This document shows, piece by piece, positions 1 through 7,408 of a stretch of 22,357 bases of DNA (positions are counted from its first letter, which is position 1; each line of letters begins with the position of its first letter). The notes below the pieces were generated by a model, which saw only the letters and a list, made by a program, of their open reading frames with translations, was not told the DNA's origin and did not search any database. The position numbers were made by a program, and so were the translations under genes. Origin of the DNA: Coriobacteriales bacterium (GTDB taxonomy: Bacteria > Actinomycetota > Coriobacteriia > Coriobacteriales > UBA8131); NCBI GenBank assembly GCA_031286975.1, contig JAITTM010000018.1, forward strand, positions 1-22,357. Direction: 5' to 3'.

Positions 1-128
1 CAGGGGCCGGTCTCGCTCAGCTTGATGCCAAACTCACCCTTGCCCAGTTCGAGGTACTTCTTGCAGGCGACTTCGCAGCTATGGCAGCCGGTGCAGTACT
101 CGTAGTTAACCAGGATTCCTTTTGTCAT
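1..128 (-). CDS. 4Fe-4S ferredoxin-type electron-transfer subunit Fd1 (partial, N-terminal 42 residues)
   Basis: The reading frame starts at ATG 128-126 and runs off the left edge, leaving 42 residues. They contain a CxxCxxCxxxC cluster motif (Cys12, 15, 18, 22) in the context YEYCTGCHSCEVAC, almost identical to Fd3 at 16490. By comparison with Fd3 the full protein should be about 113 residues and carry two [4Fe-4S] clusters. It begins 10 bases after the MopB1 stop codon, with AAGGTGA as a plausible ribosome site in the gap, so it is very probably co-transcribed with MopB1 and passes electrons to it. No signal peptide is visible, which suggests a cytoplasmic location. Family and partnership are secure; the electron donor is unknown. 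Confidence 0.9.
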   Translation of the reverse strand, partial: MTKGILVNYEYCTGCHSCEVACKKYLELGKGEFGIKLSETGP

Positions 129-138
129 ATCAGTCACC

Positions 139-2598
139 TTATCTTCCGTGAATGTTGCTGCCGAGCATCTTGCCCACCGTATAGTCGCCCCAGCCGCCCT
201 TCTCCGTTACCTTCACACCAGGCAGCTCGTCACCTTCGACATAGGGGTATATCTTGCAGATCATGCTCTTGATGGGGGCGCCGATACCGCCCTCGCCGGT
301 GTCATAGGGGCGCGTGCAGTTGTTGGGGTTGGAGTCAAAGGTTCCAAACAAACTGGGCACGGCGGCCTCTTGCTCAGGGAACCACCAGCCATGCTCGGCG
401 TGCACAACGCCGGGTGTGACACGGTTGGTGACCCTGACAACCTGCTTGAAGCGGCCATGGAAGTTCTCGATCCACGCCCATTGCCCGTCTTTGACGTTGT
501 ACTTCTCGGCATCAAGGGCGTTGACCATCAAAAGCGGCCAGGGATGCAGTTCGCGCATGGTGGGAAGCTGACGATGCTCTGAGTGGAAGAACTCAAAGGA
601 GCGCCCACCGCAGCTGAGGATGAGGGGGTAGGTCTTCATGAGCTCAGGTGTCGAGATCGGGCCTTCAGGAGGCTCGACATGGAAGGGCGTGGGAGTGAGA
701 CCCCAAACCCGATAGGTGTAGGGCGCAAGCTCGATACGCCCCGACGGTGTTGAGAAGCCCAGTTGACCGTCGTCGCGCAGCATGCCCTTGGCGTACTTCT
801 CGTAGGTGCCATTCCAGGCATCGTACGCGTAGCCGCCTTTTTCACTCAGCTCCCGGAAGCTCATGCCAACGCCACCCTTTGCCGTGGTCGAGATGTTGCC
901 CTCAACGTTGGATGAGGCGCCATGCTTCTTGCCGTCGCCGCCGGCGAGGTACCAGTCGGTGATGTCGGTGTCCTTGGTCCAACCGAGTTTCGCGGCGGCT
1001 GCTGGGTTTAAGAGTTGGAGCAGTTCGACCACGATTTGCTCGTCCGATTTGGCCTCATAAAAGTCGGTCACCTTGTACATGGTGCGCACGGGTGTCCACC
1101 AGGTACGGGCGCTGTTGCGCTCGCAGCTCATGGCGACGGGCAACAATATGTCGGCACAGGCAACAGATGTGGGCGTGAGCACCGGGTCGGCATTGACGAT
1201 GAAGGGAACCTTTTTGAGGGCCTCGTACACACGGGGCGCGTCCATACCGGGACATGCCAGCGAGTTTGAGCTCTGGAACCAGATCATGTCGATAGGATAG
1301 GGGCTGCCGTCAGGCAGCACACCGGTCTCTATGCAGTGCAGGATGCCATCGGTACCAGCATGGGCGATGAACTCGCCGCCCTTGATGCCCTGCCCGCGGG
1401 CGATGGTGAGTTTGCGATCCCGGGCTGATTGGGGTGTCCAGTCCTCACCGGAGGCATAGCCCGCGTTGATCTCAAAGGAGTTGCGCACGAGGATGTTGCC
1501 GCCGGGGCGGTCGATGTTGCCGCAGATGGCCATGAGGTCGCAGGTGGCAAGATTGAGCGCCATGGCGCTTACCTGCTGGTCAAAGGCGAGACCCCACTGG
1601 ATGGCGCTGTTGTTGCCAGAGGCGTACAGGCGGGCAGAGCCGACGAGCTCTTCTTCTGAAAGCCCGGTTATCTCCGCTGCCCACGCGGGGCTGAAGTTCT
1701 TGATGCCCTCCCAGAGCTCGTCAAAACCGGAGCACCAATACTCGACGAACTCCTTGTCATAGAGCTCTTCGCTGATGATGGTGTGAAGCCATGAGCAGGC
1801 AAGGGCCGCATCGGTGCCGGGACGCAACTGCAAGAAGTACTCGGCACGCACGCCCCACCAGGTAAGGCGCGGGTCGATGCTGATGATCTTGGAGCCCATC
1901 TGCACGCATTGGATAAGCCAGTGCCCCATATATCCGTCAGCGTTGGAGGCCAAAGGCTCATTGCCCCAGACGACGATGACCTCAGGGGGCTTGAAGCTGG
2001 GGTTGGCATAGCGATCGGCATGACCCACGGCGGCATCAGCGATAGGAAAGTCGCCCAGAGGAGCCATGGCACCGCAGACACGCGGCATGTAGCAACTGAA
2101 ACCGCTGAAGAACAACGTTGAGATGTTGGGGGTCTGCAACGCGGCTTGCCCAAAGAAGGGGCAGAGCCAGTTGATGTTGCGCCCGGTACCATGCACGCAG
2201 ATAATGGATTCTGGGCCATGCGTCGCCTTGATCTCGTTGACCTTCTCCACGATGATCGTATAAGCTTCATCCCAGGTGATGCGCTCCCATTTGTTCTCGC
2301 CGCGCTCACCGGCACGTTTCATGGGGTACTTCACGCGATCGGGATGGTTAACAGCCTCGTCCAGGTCAAGACAGCGGATGCAGAGACGCCCGTTGACAAA
2401 GGGGCTCAAGGGGTCACCCTCGACCCTTTCGAGCTTTCCGTCTTTGGTGTAGAACAACACGCCACAGGAGTCGTGGCATCCTGGGGGTGAGTACTGATAC
2501 GTGCGGGTGACCGTGTAGCCATCCTCTTCCCACTGAAGTTCGCCTTCGTGATAGGCTTTGCGGTCTATGCTGTCGAGAAACTCTTGATAGTCAGCCAT
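139..2598 (-). CDS. MopB1: molybdopterin-dependent oxidoreductase, DMSO reductase superfamily
   Basis: This 819-residue catalytic subunit binds a bis-pterin Mo (or W) cofactor and one Fe-S cluster. The start chosen is ATG 2598, which follows GAGGAAAGGAAA; an upstream in-frame GTG at 2628 has no better site. The N-terminal cluster cysteines are Cys41, 45, 73 and 76 (Cx3Cx27Cx2C). The GFSCYMPR segment places Cys169 where superfamily members carry the metal ligand. The C-terminal pterin-dinucleotide domain is recognisable from SFEFFHSEHRQLPTMRE and EHGWWFPEQEA. There is no Tat signal, so the enzyme should be cytoplasmic. It is closely related to MopB3 and MopB4. Known relatives include acetylene hydratase-like enzymes and Eggerthellaceae catechol dehydroxylases; a dehydroxylase-type role is inference. 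Fd1 follows at once, and LuxR1 diverges upstream and may control it. Confidence 0.93.
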   Translation of the reverse strand: MADYQEFLDSIDRKAYHEGELQWEEDGYTVTRTYQYSPPGCHDSCGVLFYTKDGKLERVEGDPLSPFVNGRLCIRCLDLDEAVNHPDRVKYPMKRAGERGENKWERITWDEAYTIIVEKVNEIKATHGPESIICVHGTGRNINWLCPFFGQAALQTPNISTLFFSGFSCYMPRVCGAMAPLGDFPIADAAVGHADRYANPSFKPPEVIVVWGNEPLASNADGYMGHWLIQCVQMGSKIISIDPRLTWWGVRAEYFLQLRPGTDAALACSWLHTIISEELYDKEFVEYWCSGFDELWEGIKNFSPAWAAEITGLSEEELVGSARLYASGNNSAIQWGLAFDQQVSAMALNLATCDLMAICGNIDRPGGNILVRNSFEINAGYASGEDWTPQSARDRKLTIARGQGIKGGEFIAHAGTDGILHCIETGVLPDGSPYPIDMIWFQSSNSLACPGMDAPRVYEALKKVPFIVNADPVLTPTSVACADILLPVAMSCERNSARTWWTPVRTMYKVTDFYEAKSDEQIVVELLQLLNPAAAAKLGWTKDTDITDWYLAGGDGKKHGASSNVEGNISTTAKGGVGMSFRELSEKGGYAYDAWNGTYEKYAKGMLRDDGQLGFSTPSGRIELAPYTYRVWGLTPTPFHVEPPEGPISTPELMKTYPLILSCGGRSFEFFHSEHRQLPTMRELHPWPLLMVNALDAEKYNVKDGQWAWIENFHGRFKQVVRVTNRVTPGVVHAEHGWWFPEQEAAVPSLFGTFDSNPNNCTRPYDTGEGGIGAPIKSMICKIYPYVEGDELPGVKVTEKGGWGDYTVGKMLGSNIHGR

Positions 2599-2803
2599 AG
2601 GTTTCCTTTCCTCGATGTTCAGGATCACCGCTCAAGTCTATGCCGTGGTTGCTGGCTTTTCATTGTGCCCGGAGTACATTTCTGATTTTGGGCATTAAGC
2701 CCCATAGTCCTATTGCTCAAGAGGGCATTGCTCGCAGGGTTGTTCTTAGGCGATAATGCTCACTTACGGAGCTGTTCAGGCGCGAGCGAGGGGATGAGGG
2801 AGC
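2599..2803. promoter_or_regulatory. Divergent control region between mopB1 and luxR1
   Basis: This 205-base spacer must hold the promoters for both divergent genes. It contains CTTAGGCG at 2745-2752, a word repeated upstream of mopB3 and mopB4. It also contains two copies of ATTGCTC 15 bases apart (2712-2718 and 2727-2733) and a small inverted repeat, GGGC-ATTAA-GCCC, at 2690-2702. No convincing promoter was found for the minus strand. LuxR1 is the obvious candidate to bind here, but that is inference. Confidence 0.5.
2728..2757 (+). promoter_or_regulatory. Candidate luxR1 promoter
   Basis: TTGCTC at 2728-2733 and GATAAT at 2752-2757 are separated by 18 bases. GATAAT matches the -10 consensus at five of six positions; TTGCTC matches the -35 at three. 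The same TTGCTC hexamer occurs in the candidate MFS3 promoter. Transcription would begin near 2764, about 40 bases before the ATG. The CTTAGGCG word overlaps the edge of the -10, so a bound regulator could act directly on polymerase. Confidence 0.4.
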
Positions 2804-4318
2804 ATGGAGCAGGAGAAGCAAAAAGAACTGCCCGTTAAACGGAAAGAGGACGAGCTCGGTCCGTTTCCTCAGGTCTGGTTGTTGCTGGGGATACTCGGCT
2901 CGTCGCTTCTTTTTGCATCGTACTTCCTTGCGTTCTTTCTTCCCTGGTTCTACTCGCCTTCAGGCCTTGATGCCACAGTCATGCTGGTATCCGCAACGGA
3001 TCTTACCCGTCTGTTCATACAGGGTAACGGGCTTTCGGGGGCGGTGCTGCTCGTCAGCATCGTGGTCGTGCTCCTGGGGAGCATGGTCTTCTCGGACGCA
3101 TTTAGGGTCGCGCAGAACCGAGGCATCCTTCTCAGCGTGGCGGCGGCACTGTGTGCCGTGAGCGCGGCAGGCTTGCTCATCAGTGCTCCCCAGCAAAGCG
3201 CGATCCTCTCCGTGGTGTTGCTCTTCTGTTTTGGAGCAGGGCTCACCTTGTTGGCAATCCTGTGGAGCATGTGCTTCTCGTCCATACGGCGCGGGGTCAT
3301 CGGTCCTTTTCTGGCAACGGATTTTTTGGTGACGGGGATACTCGTCTTCCTTGTCTGCCTTTTGCAGGATGTCCCGCGACTGGTTGCCACCGCCGTGCTA
3401 CCGCTGCTCTCAGCGGGGCTCTACTTCGTGATACATCGCAAGATAGTGAAGGACAACACCTATCCTCTGGTCGTTGATTCGAAGAAGAAGTACTCCCTCT
3501 CCAAGCGGAGTCTTTATTGCACCCTGATCACCGGCCTGCCCCTTGGTGTTGCGGCGTTCTTCGTCACCTCAAACGCAACATCCTCTTCAGGCGTGGCACT
3601 GGTGGTTGGCCTGGCGGCGATCGTTGGCGGAGCAGTGATGGTGTTTGACTCCAAAAAACTCAGAACCTTTACCGAGGAGTACTTTCTCCAGCGCTTCCCC
3701 GCTGTGGTCGTGCTCCCTTTTTTGCTGCTGCCGTTTTTGCCCACAGTAGGTAGGCTCATCTGCAGCGCCTACCTGGTTGCGGTGATCGGGGCGAATACCG
3801 TGATGTGCTTCGTCACCATATCGGAGGTCACCAACTTCAATAAACTGGCGGTGTTTTGGACCTTTGGCGTGAGTTGGCTCAACTACGCCATGGGTTTTGC
3901 GATTGGCTGGAGTCTGCTCTGGGCGACGCAGTTCTCCGCAGAGGCGGGGACAGCCCAGATGTGGGCGTTGCTGGGTCTGGGCTATCTGATAGTTGTCAGC
4001 GGTCTGATCTTCAAGGATAACTCGATAAGTGATGAGCCGAGTTCATCAGAGACAGGAGCGATGGCAAAGTCCTCATCATGGAAGGAGAAGGTCAGGCAGG
4101 TCTCAGAGCTCTATGAACTCTCGCCGCGTCAGCAGGAGGTGCTGACCATGTTGGCGCGCGGCAGGAACGCCTCATATCTCCAGGAGCATTTCTATATCTC
4201 CAAGTCGACGGCAAAGGCGCATATCTACAACATCTATAAGAAACTGGAGATCCACTCGCAGCAGGAACTCATCGACTTCATCGAGAATATCGACGCGCAG
4301 AAGAAACTGCAGCGCTAA
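2804..4318 (+). CDS. LuxR1: membrane-integrated LuxR-type transcriptional regulator
   Basis: This 504-residue protein has a hydrophobic N-terminal region of roughly 12 predicted membrane helices (first about residues 24-50), a charged linker near residues 405-430, and a C-terminal LuxR/GerE helix-turn-helix from about residue 437 (LSPRQQEVLTMLARGRN ... STAKAHIYNIYKKL). The architecture is typical of Eggerthellaceae regulators encoded beside MopB and MFS genes, and suggests that a ligand is sensed in the membrane while the DNA-binding domain is tethered in the cytoplasm. GAGGG lies before the ATG. It diverges from mopB1 and precedes the MFS1-MopB2 operon, so either or both may be targets. The ligand is unknown. 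Confidence 0.92.
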   Translation: MEQEKQKELPVKRKEDELGPFPQVWLLLGILGSSLLFASYFLAFFLPWFYSPSGLDATVMLVSATDLTRLFIQGNGLSGAVLLVSIVVVLLGSMVFSDAFRVAQNRGILLSVAAALCAVSAAGLLISAPQQSAILSVVLLFCFGAGLTLLAILWSMCFSSIRRGVIGPFLATDFLVTGILVFLVCLLQDVPRLVATAVLPLLSAGLYFVIHRKIVKDNTYPLVVDSKKKYSLSKRSLYCTLITGLPLGVAAFFVTSNATSSSGVALVVGLAAIVGGAVMVFDSKKLRTFTEEYFLQRFPAVVVLPFLLLPFLPTVGRLICSAYLVAVIGANTVMCFVTISEVTNFNKLAVFWTFGVSWLNYAMGFAIGWSLLWATQFSAEAGTAQMWALLGLGYLIVVSGLIFKDNSISDEPSSSETGAMAKSSSWKEKVRQVSELYELSPRQQEVLTMLARGRNASYLQEHFYISKSTAKAHIYNIYKKLEIHSQQELIDFIENIDAQKKLQR

Positions 4319-4423
4319 GCCCCCCTACAGGCTGCCAAAAGTCGGCTTTGTTGCTTTTTAGCTGCCGAGGCAAAAATAAGGCTGTGGGTTAGTACCCGTT
4401 TGGCGAATCATCCCTCTGGTACG

Positions 4424-4435
4424 ATATGCGCATAT
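4424..4435. promoter_or_regulatory. Perfect 12-base palindrome, candidate operator
   Basis: ATATGCGCATAT equals its own reverse complement. It lies about 235 bases before the MFS1 start, directly after TGGTACGAT, which resembles an extended -10. Position and symmetry fit a dimeric DNA-binding protein. The binding protein is unknown. Confidence 0.4.
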
Positions 4436-4615
4436 TCCCTGCGTAATGAGAATGAAAACTGCCCTTTCAGGTATATGACAGGGAGTACTCTGCGGATGTT
4501 TTTCTGGCAATACCTTTGGCGAGCGAAAAAGGGATAAAAGCGGTCATTTTCCCAGCATTGTTACCAGGCAGATGACGATTGTGAGAGCGGGAAGGAGGGA
4601 AGCGGGGAGAGACTC

Positions 4616-4635
4616 AGTGTTTCTAAGTGTTTCTA
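4616..4635 (+). repeat. Perfect tandem 10-base repeat before MFS1
   Basis: AGTGTTTCTA occurs twice with no gap (4616-4625 and 4626-4635), about 35 bases before the MFS1 start. The second copy runs into TATAGT, a possible -10 element. The 10-base period puts both copies on the same DNA face, as expected for a regulator binding in tandem. It may instead lie in the 5' untranslated leader. Confidence 0.6.
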
Positions 4636-4668
4636 TAGTAGATGTTGCAATCTATAAGGAGGTTAGAA

Positions 4669-5928
4669 ATGGGTCAAACAAGCACAAAGCAAAAGGTCTA
4701 CCCGTGGCTGATTGTCATCGCGTGGTCATTTATGGCCTGCGCGTCCATGGAGCTGCTTCTTATCAATGGAAGCCAGTACTTCAAAACGGTTTCTGATGCG
4801 ATTGGTTCACCAGTTAGCGAAGTTGCCCTCATGATGACGTTCATCACCATCACCATCAGCATCTGCGCACCTATCGCGGGTAACCTGTTCCAGCGCTTTG
4901 ACTCGCGCATCGTGCTGACCGTCATGGGTATCCTCGCTCTTGGTGCCTATGCGTGCATGAGCTTTTTCACGGAAGTCTGGATGTGGTGGATCGCCGGTAT
5001 CGTCCTCGGTGCCGGTGTTGCGGGTATCGGTATCATCGGCGCCCCCATCTTCATTGGCAACTGGTTTCAGAAGCGCACCGGTTTTGCTGTTGGTCTCTAT
5101 GGCATGGTTCTCGCTGGCATGTCGATGATCATCGCCCAGGTTCTTCCCATCGTTATCAAGAGTGTTGGCTACAAGCCGTCCTATCTTATCTGGGCGGGCA
5201 TCGGCGCGCTTATGTACTTCCCTTGGGCTCTTTTCGTGGTCAAGTTCAAGCCTGAGCAGATTGGCCTCAAGCCCTATGGTTTTGTGGAAGGCGCTGAAGA
5301 GGCAACCAAGAACGATGTCGTTATCGGCCCGGGTGTCGCGTTCAGGAAGGCCATCACCTCACCCGCCTTCTGGATACTTCTTCTTGCTGCTGCCATCCTC
5401 TGCAACTTTGGCGGCTATAAGAGCAACTGGTCAAACATTGCTCAAAGCACAGAATGGGGTTACGACATCGTGTTCGGTGGTACCATGTTGCTGGCTACCA
5501 CGGCCTGCAAGTTCATCAGCCCCCTTGTCGGGTGGATCTCTGACAAGATCGGCGCGACGCTCACCTTTGTCATCGCCTATATCTGCCTTGCTGTCGCATT
5601 TTTGTTGATGCTGGGCTTCCATGCGATTCCCATTATTGTCATCATCGCGTGCTTCCTCGAAGGCTTTGACAGCATCAGCATGAAGATGCTCATCCCCTTG
5701 ACGGTCAAAGAGCTCTTTGGCGATAAGGACTACTCCAGGATCTACTCCCTGCTCTATGGCATCATCAACTTCCTGGGCTCGTTTGCAACCTCCCTCATCG
5801 CGTTTGCGTATGAGGCTACGGGTTCGTTCGACATCATCTTCATCGTTGGTGCCCTTGCTTCCGCTATCGGCATCGTGTTCCTGCTGCTTGCCAAGAAGCT
5901 TGCTTCTGGGCTTGTGTGGGAGGACTAA
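4669..5928 (+). CDS. MFS1: major facilitator superfamily transporter
   Basis: This 419-residue membrane carrier has about 12 helices. The start is ATG 4669, which follows AAGGAGG; an in-frame ATG nine codons upstream has no such site. Family signatures are a degenerate MFS motif A (FDSR) after the second helix, PIFIGNWFQKRTGFAVGL near residues 126-143, FKPEQIGLKPYG near residue 194 at the start of the central loop, and GWISDKIG in the second half. It is a paralogue of MFS2 and MFS3 and resembles monocarboxylate/oxalate-formate-type carriers. Its C-terminus ends VWED. As first gene of the MopB2 operon, it probably imports the MopB2 substrate or exchanges it for product. The substrate is not known. 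Confidence 0.9.
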   Translation: MGQTSTKQKVYPWLIVIAWSFMACASMELLLINGSQYFKTVSDAIGSPVSEVALMMTFITITISICAPIAGNLFQRFDSRIVLTVMGILALGAYACMSFFTEVWMWWIAGIVLGAGVAGIGIIGAPIFIGNWFQKRTGFAVGLYGMVLAGMSMIIAQVLPIVIKSVGYKPSYLIWAGIGALMYFPWALFVVKFKPEQIGLKPYGFVEGAEEATKNDVVIGPGVAFRKAITSPAFWILLLAAAILCNFGGYKSNWSNIAQSTEWGYDIVFGGTMLLATTACKFISPLVGWISDKIGATLTFVIAYICLAVAFLLMLGFHAIPIIVIIACFLEGFDSISMKMLIPLTVKELFGDKDYSRIYSLLYGIINFLGSFATSLIAFAYEATGSFDIIFIVGALASAIGIVFLLLAKKLASGLVWED

Positions 5929-5944
5929 TCTGGCTTCTCTGTCA

Positions 5945-5981
5945 CGCTGACCTGCACAACGTTGTCGTGTGCAGGTCAGCG
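5945..5981 (+). terminator. Strong intercistronic hairpin between MFS1 and MFS2
   Basis: A perfect 14-base stem (arms 5945-5958 and 5968-5981, CGCTGACCTGCACA and its complement) closes on a 9-base loop. No run of T follows, so it is not a textbook intrinsic terminator. It may weaken downstream expression, stabilise the MFS1 transcript or mark an RNA processing point. Confidence 0.55.
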
Positions 5982-6066
5982 CACACTCAGGGCATCTGGC
6001 GCTCAGGGCGCAGCGTGCCTTCTCCCCGGTTATTTGTAGACTGGTCTGTTTGAGAGGATAGCCACC

Positions 6067-7323
6067 ATGCCGACACAGGCAGTTGCGGTAAAGAATAAGG
6101 GCAAATATCCCTGGTTGATTCCCATCGGGTTTGCCTTTGTGGAGATTGCGACCATTGAGACCATACTGGTGCAATCGGGGCAGTTCTTTCCTCCTGTGAC
6201 GCGCACGCTTGGTTTTGGCATCGCGGAGTTAGCGCTTTGGATCACTTTCTATTCATTTGCCATGGCGGCGACCATGCCCTTTGTGGGCAGGCTGCTGCCC
6301 CTGATTGACTCTCGCGTTCTCCTGACCACCTGCGTCCTTGTCTGTGTGCTGTCCATGGCAGCCATGGGGTTTTATACCGCTACCTGGCAATGGTATCTCT
6401 CGGGTGTCTTGATCGGGGTATCGGGCGCGTTTGTGTTTTTGGTTCCCGGACCGGTGTTCATCAATAACTGGTTTGCCAAACGTTCCGGTTTTGCGATGGG
6501 TCTGATGGGCTTTTTGATGGGTGTTGGCTCGGCCATCATCTCTCCTGTCTGTGCACTCCTGATCCAGACCTTCGACTGGCGCAACGCGTACCTGCTGCTT
6601 GCTGGGATATCGCTGTGTCTCTCGCTGCCCTGGACGCTCTTCATCATCCGCTTCAAACCGGAGGAGAAGGGGATGAAACCCTACGGTTGGGAGGAGGGCA
6701 TGATACCGATCGTCGCTGAGCACAGGAGCTCTCCTGGTGTCCCGGTCAAACGCGCGTTGCGAACCCTGCCCTTCGTGTTGCTGTTCATCGCGTGCGGGGC
6801 GGGGTCGCTCTATGGTGGATTTCAGAGCAACTGGTCAAACGCGGCCTTATCCTGGGGCTATTCCGCCATGTTCGGTGCGATGATGATCACCGCGGGAACC
6901 CTGTTCAAGCTCCTGTTTCCGGTTATCGGTTGGATCGCGGACAGGATAGGGGCCTATAAGACCGCCTATATCTATTGCGCGTTTGTCATGCTGGGCATGG
7001 TTGGCGCGTTTATCCATAGCAATGAGGTCGTGATAATTATCTCGGTGTTCCTCTTCGCGTCCCAGAGCGTGAACATGAAGATGCTTATTCCGCTGTTGAT
7101 ACGTGAGACCTTTGGGCGGAGGAACTTTGCGAAGATCTACTCGTATATCCAGATCGGCGTGGGTATCATCGGTGCTCCCGCCGCACCTATCGTCGGCTTT
7201 TTCTATGACACCTTTGGCAATTACGACGGCGCATTCATATACGGTTTCATCGTCTCGGCCAGCATCCTGACTCTCTTGATCGTCTCGTCGTTCGCACGCA
7301 GGAAGCTTGTATGGGAATACTGA
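6067..7323 (+). CDS. MFS2: major facilitator superfamily transporter
   Basis: This is a 418-residue, approximately 12-helix carrier and a clear paralogue of MFS1. The start ATG 6067 follows GAGAGGA. Shared signatures are the IDSR variant of MFS motif A, PVFINNWFAKRSGFAMGL near residues 128-145, FKPEEKGMKPYGWEEG near residue 194, GWIADRIG in the second half, and a C-terminal RRKLVWEY. It lies 138 bases after MFS1, beyond a strong hairpin, and 85 bases before MopB2. Two related carriers in one operon could handle substrate and product separately, or two substrates. Neither can be assigned from sequence. Confidence 0.9.
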   Translation: MPTQAVAVKNKGKYPWLIPIGFAFVEIATIETILVQSGQFFPPVTRTLGFGIAELALWITFYSFAMAATMPFVGRLLPLIDSRVLLTTCVLVCVLSMAAMGFYTATWQWYLSGVLIGVSGAFVFLVPGPVFINNWFAKRSGFAMGLMGFLMGVGSAIISPVCALLIQTFDWRNAYLLLAGISLCLSLPWTLFIIRFKPEEKGMKPYGWEEGMIPIVAEHRSSPGVPVKRALRTLPFVLLFIACGAGSLYGGFQSNWSNAALSWGYSAMFGAMMITAGTLFKLLFPVIGWIADRIGAYKTAYIYCAFVMLGMVGAFIHSNEVVIIISVFLFASQSVNMKMLIPLLIRETFGRRNFAKIYSYIQIGVGIIGAPAAPIVGFFYDTFGNYDGAFIYGFIVSASILTLLIVSSFARRKLVWEY

Positions 7324-7408
7324 CGGCAGCGTGAGCCTGCGAACCAACCCGCCAGAACGGCAAACGCAGGAAGCACATAAAGCTTGCAGGCAAACAGAAG
7401 GAGGTTGT

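Larger units (their letters stand above)
4319..4668 (+). promoter_or_regulatory. 350-base upstream region of the MFS1-MopB2 operon
   Basis: No gene is credible here. The region holds GGGT-TAGT-ACCC at 4386-4397, overlapping TTAGTACC (4389-4396), an 8-base word also found upstream of mopB4 at 20047-20054. It also holds a perfect 12-base palindrome at 4424-4435, a tandem repeat at 4616-4635 and AAGGAGG at 4656-4662. TTTGGCGAATC at 4399-4409 loosely resembles the CTTAGGCG sites. TATAGT at 4634-4639 could be a -10, but no -35 fits. No clear U-tailed terminator for luxR1 was found, so read-through from luxR1 is possible. Confidence 0.45.

Noticed and set aside
2520..2598. Tat signal peptides on the MopB enzymes, which would place them outside the membrane.
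   Set aside because: All four N-termini are polar and acidic, with no twin arginine or hydrophobic stretch.
4572..4796. 74-codon plus-strand ORF overlapping the start of MFS1.
   Set aside because: It overlaps MFS1 in another frame; the perfect AAGGAGG site belongs to MFS1 and nothing in its protein is recognisable.
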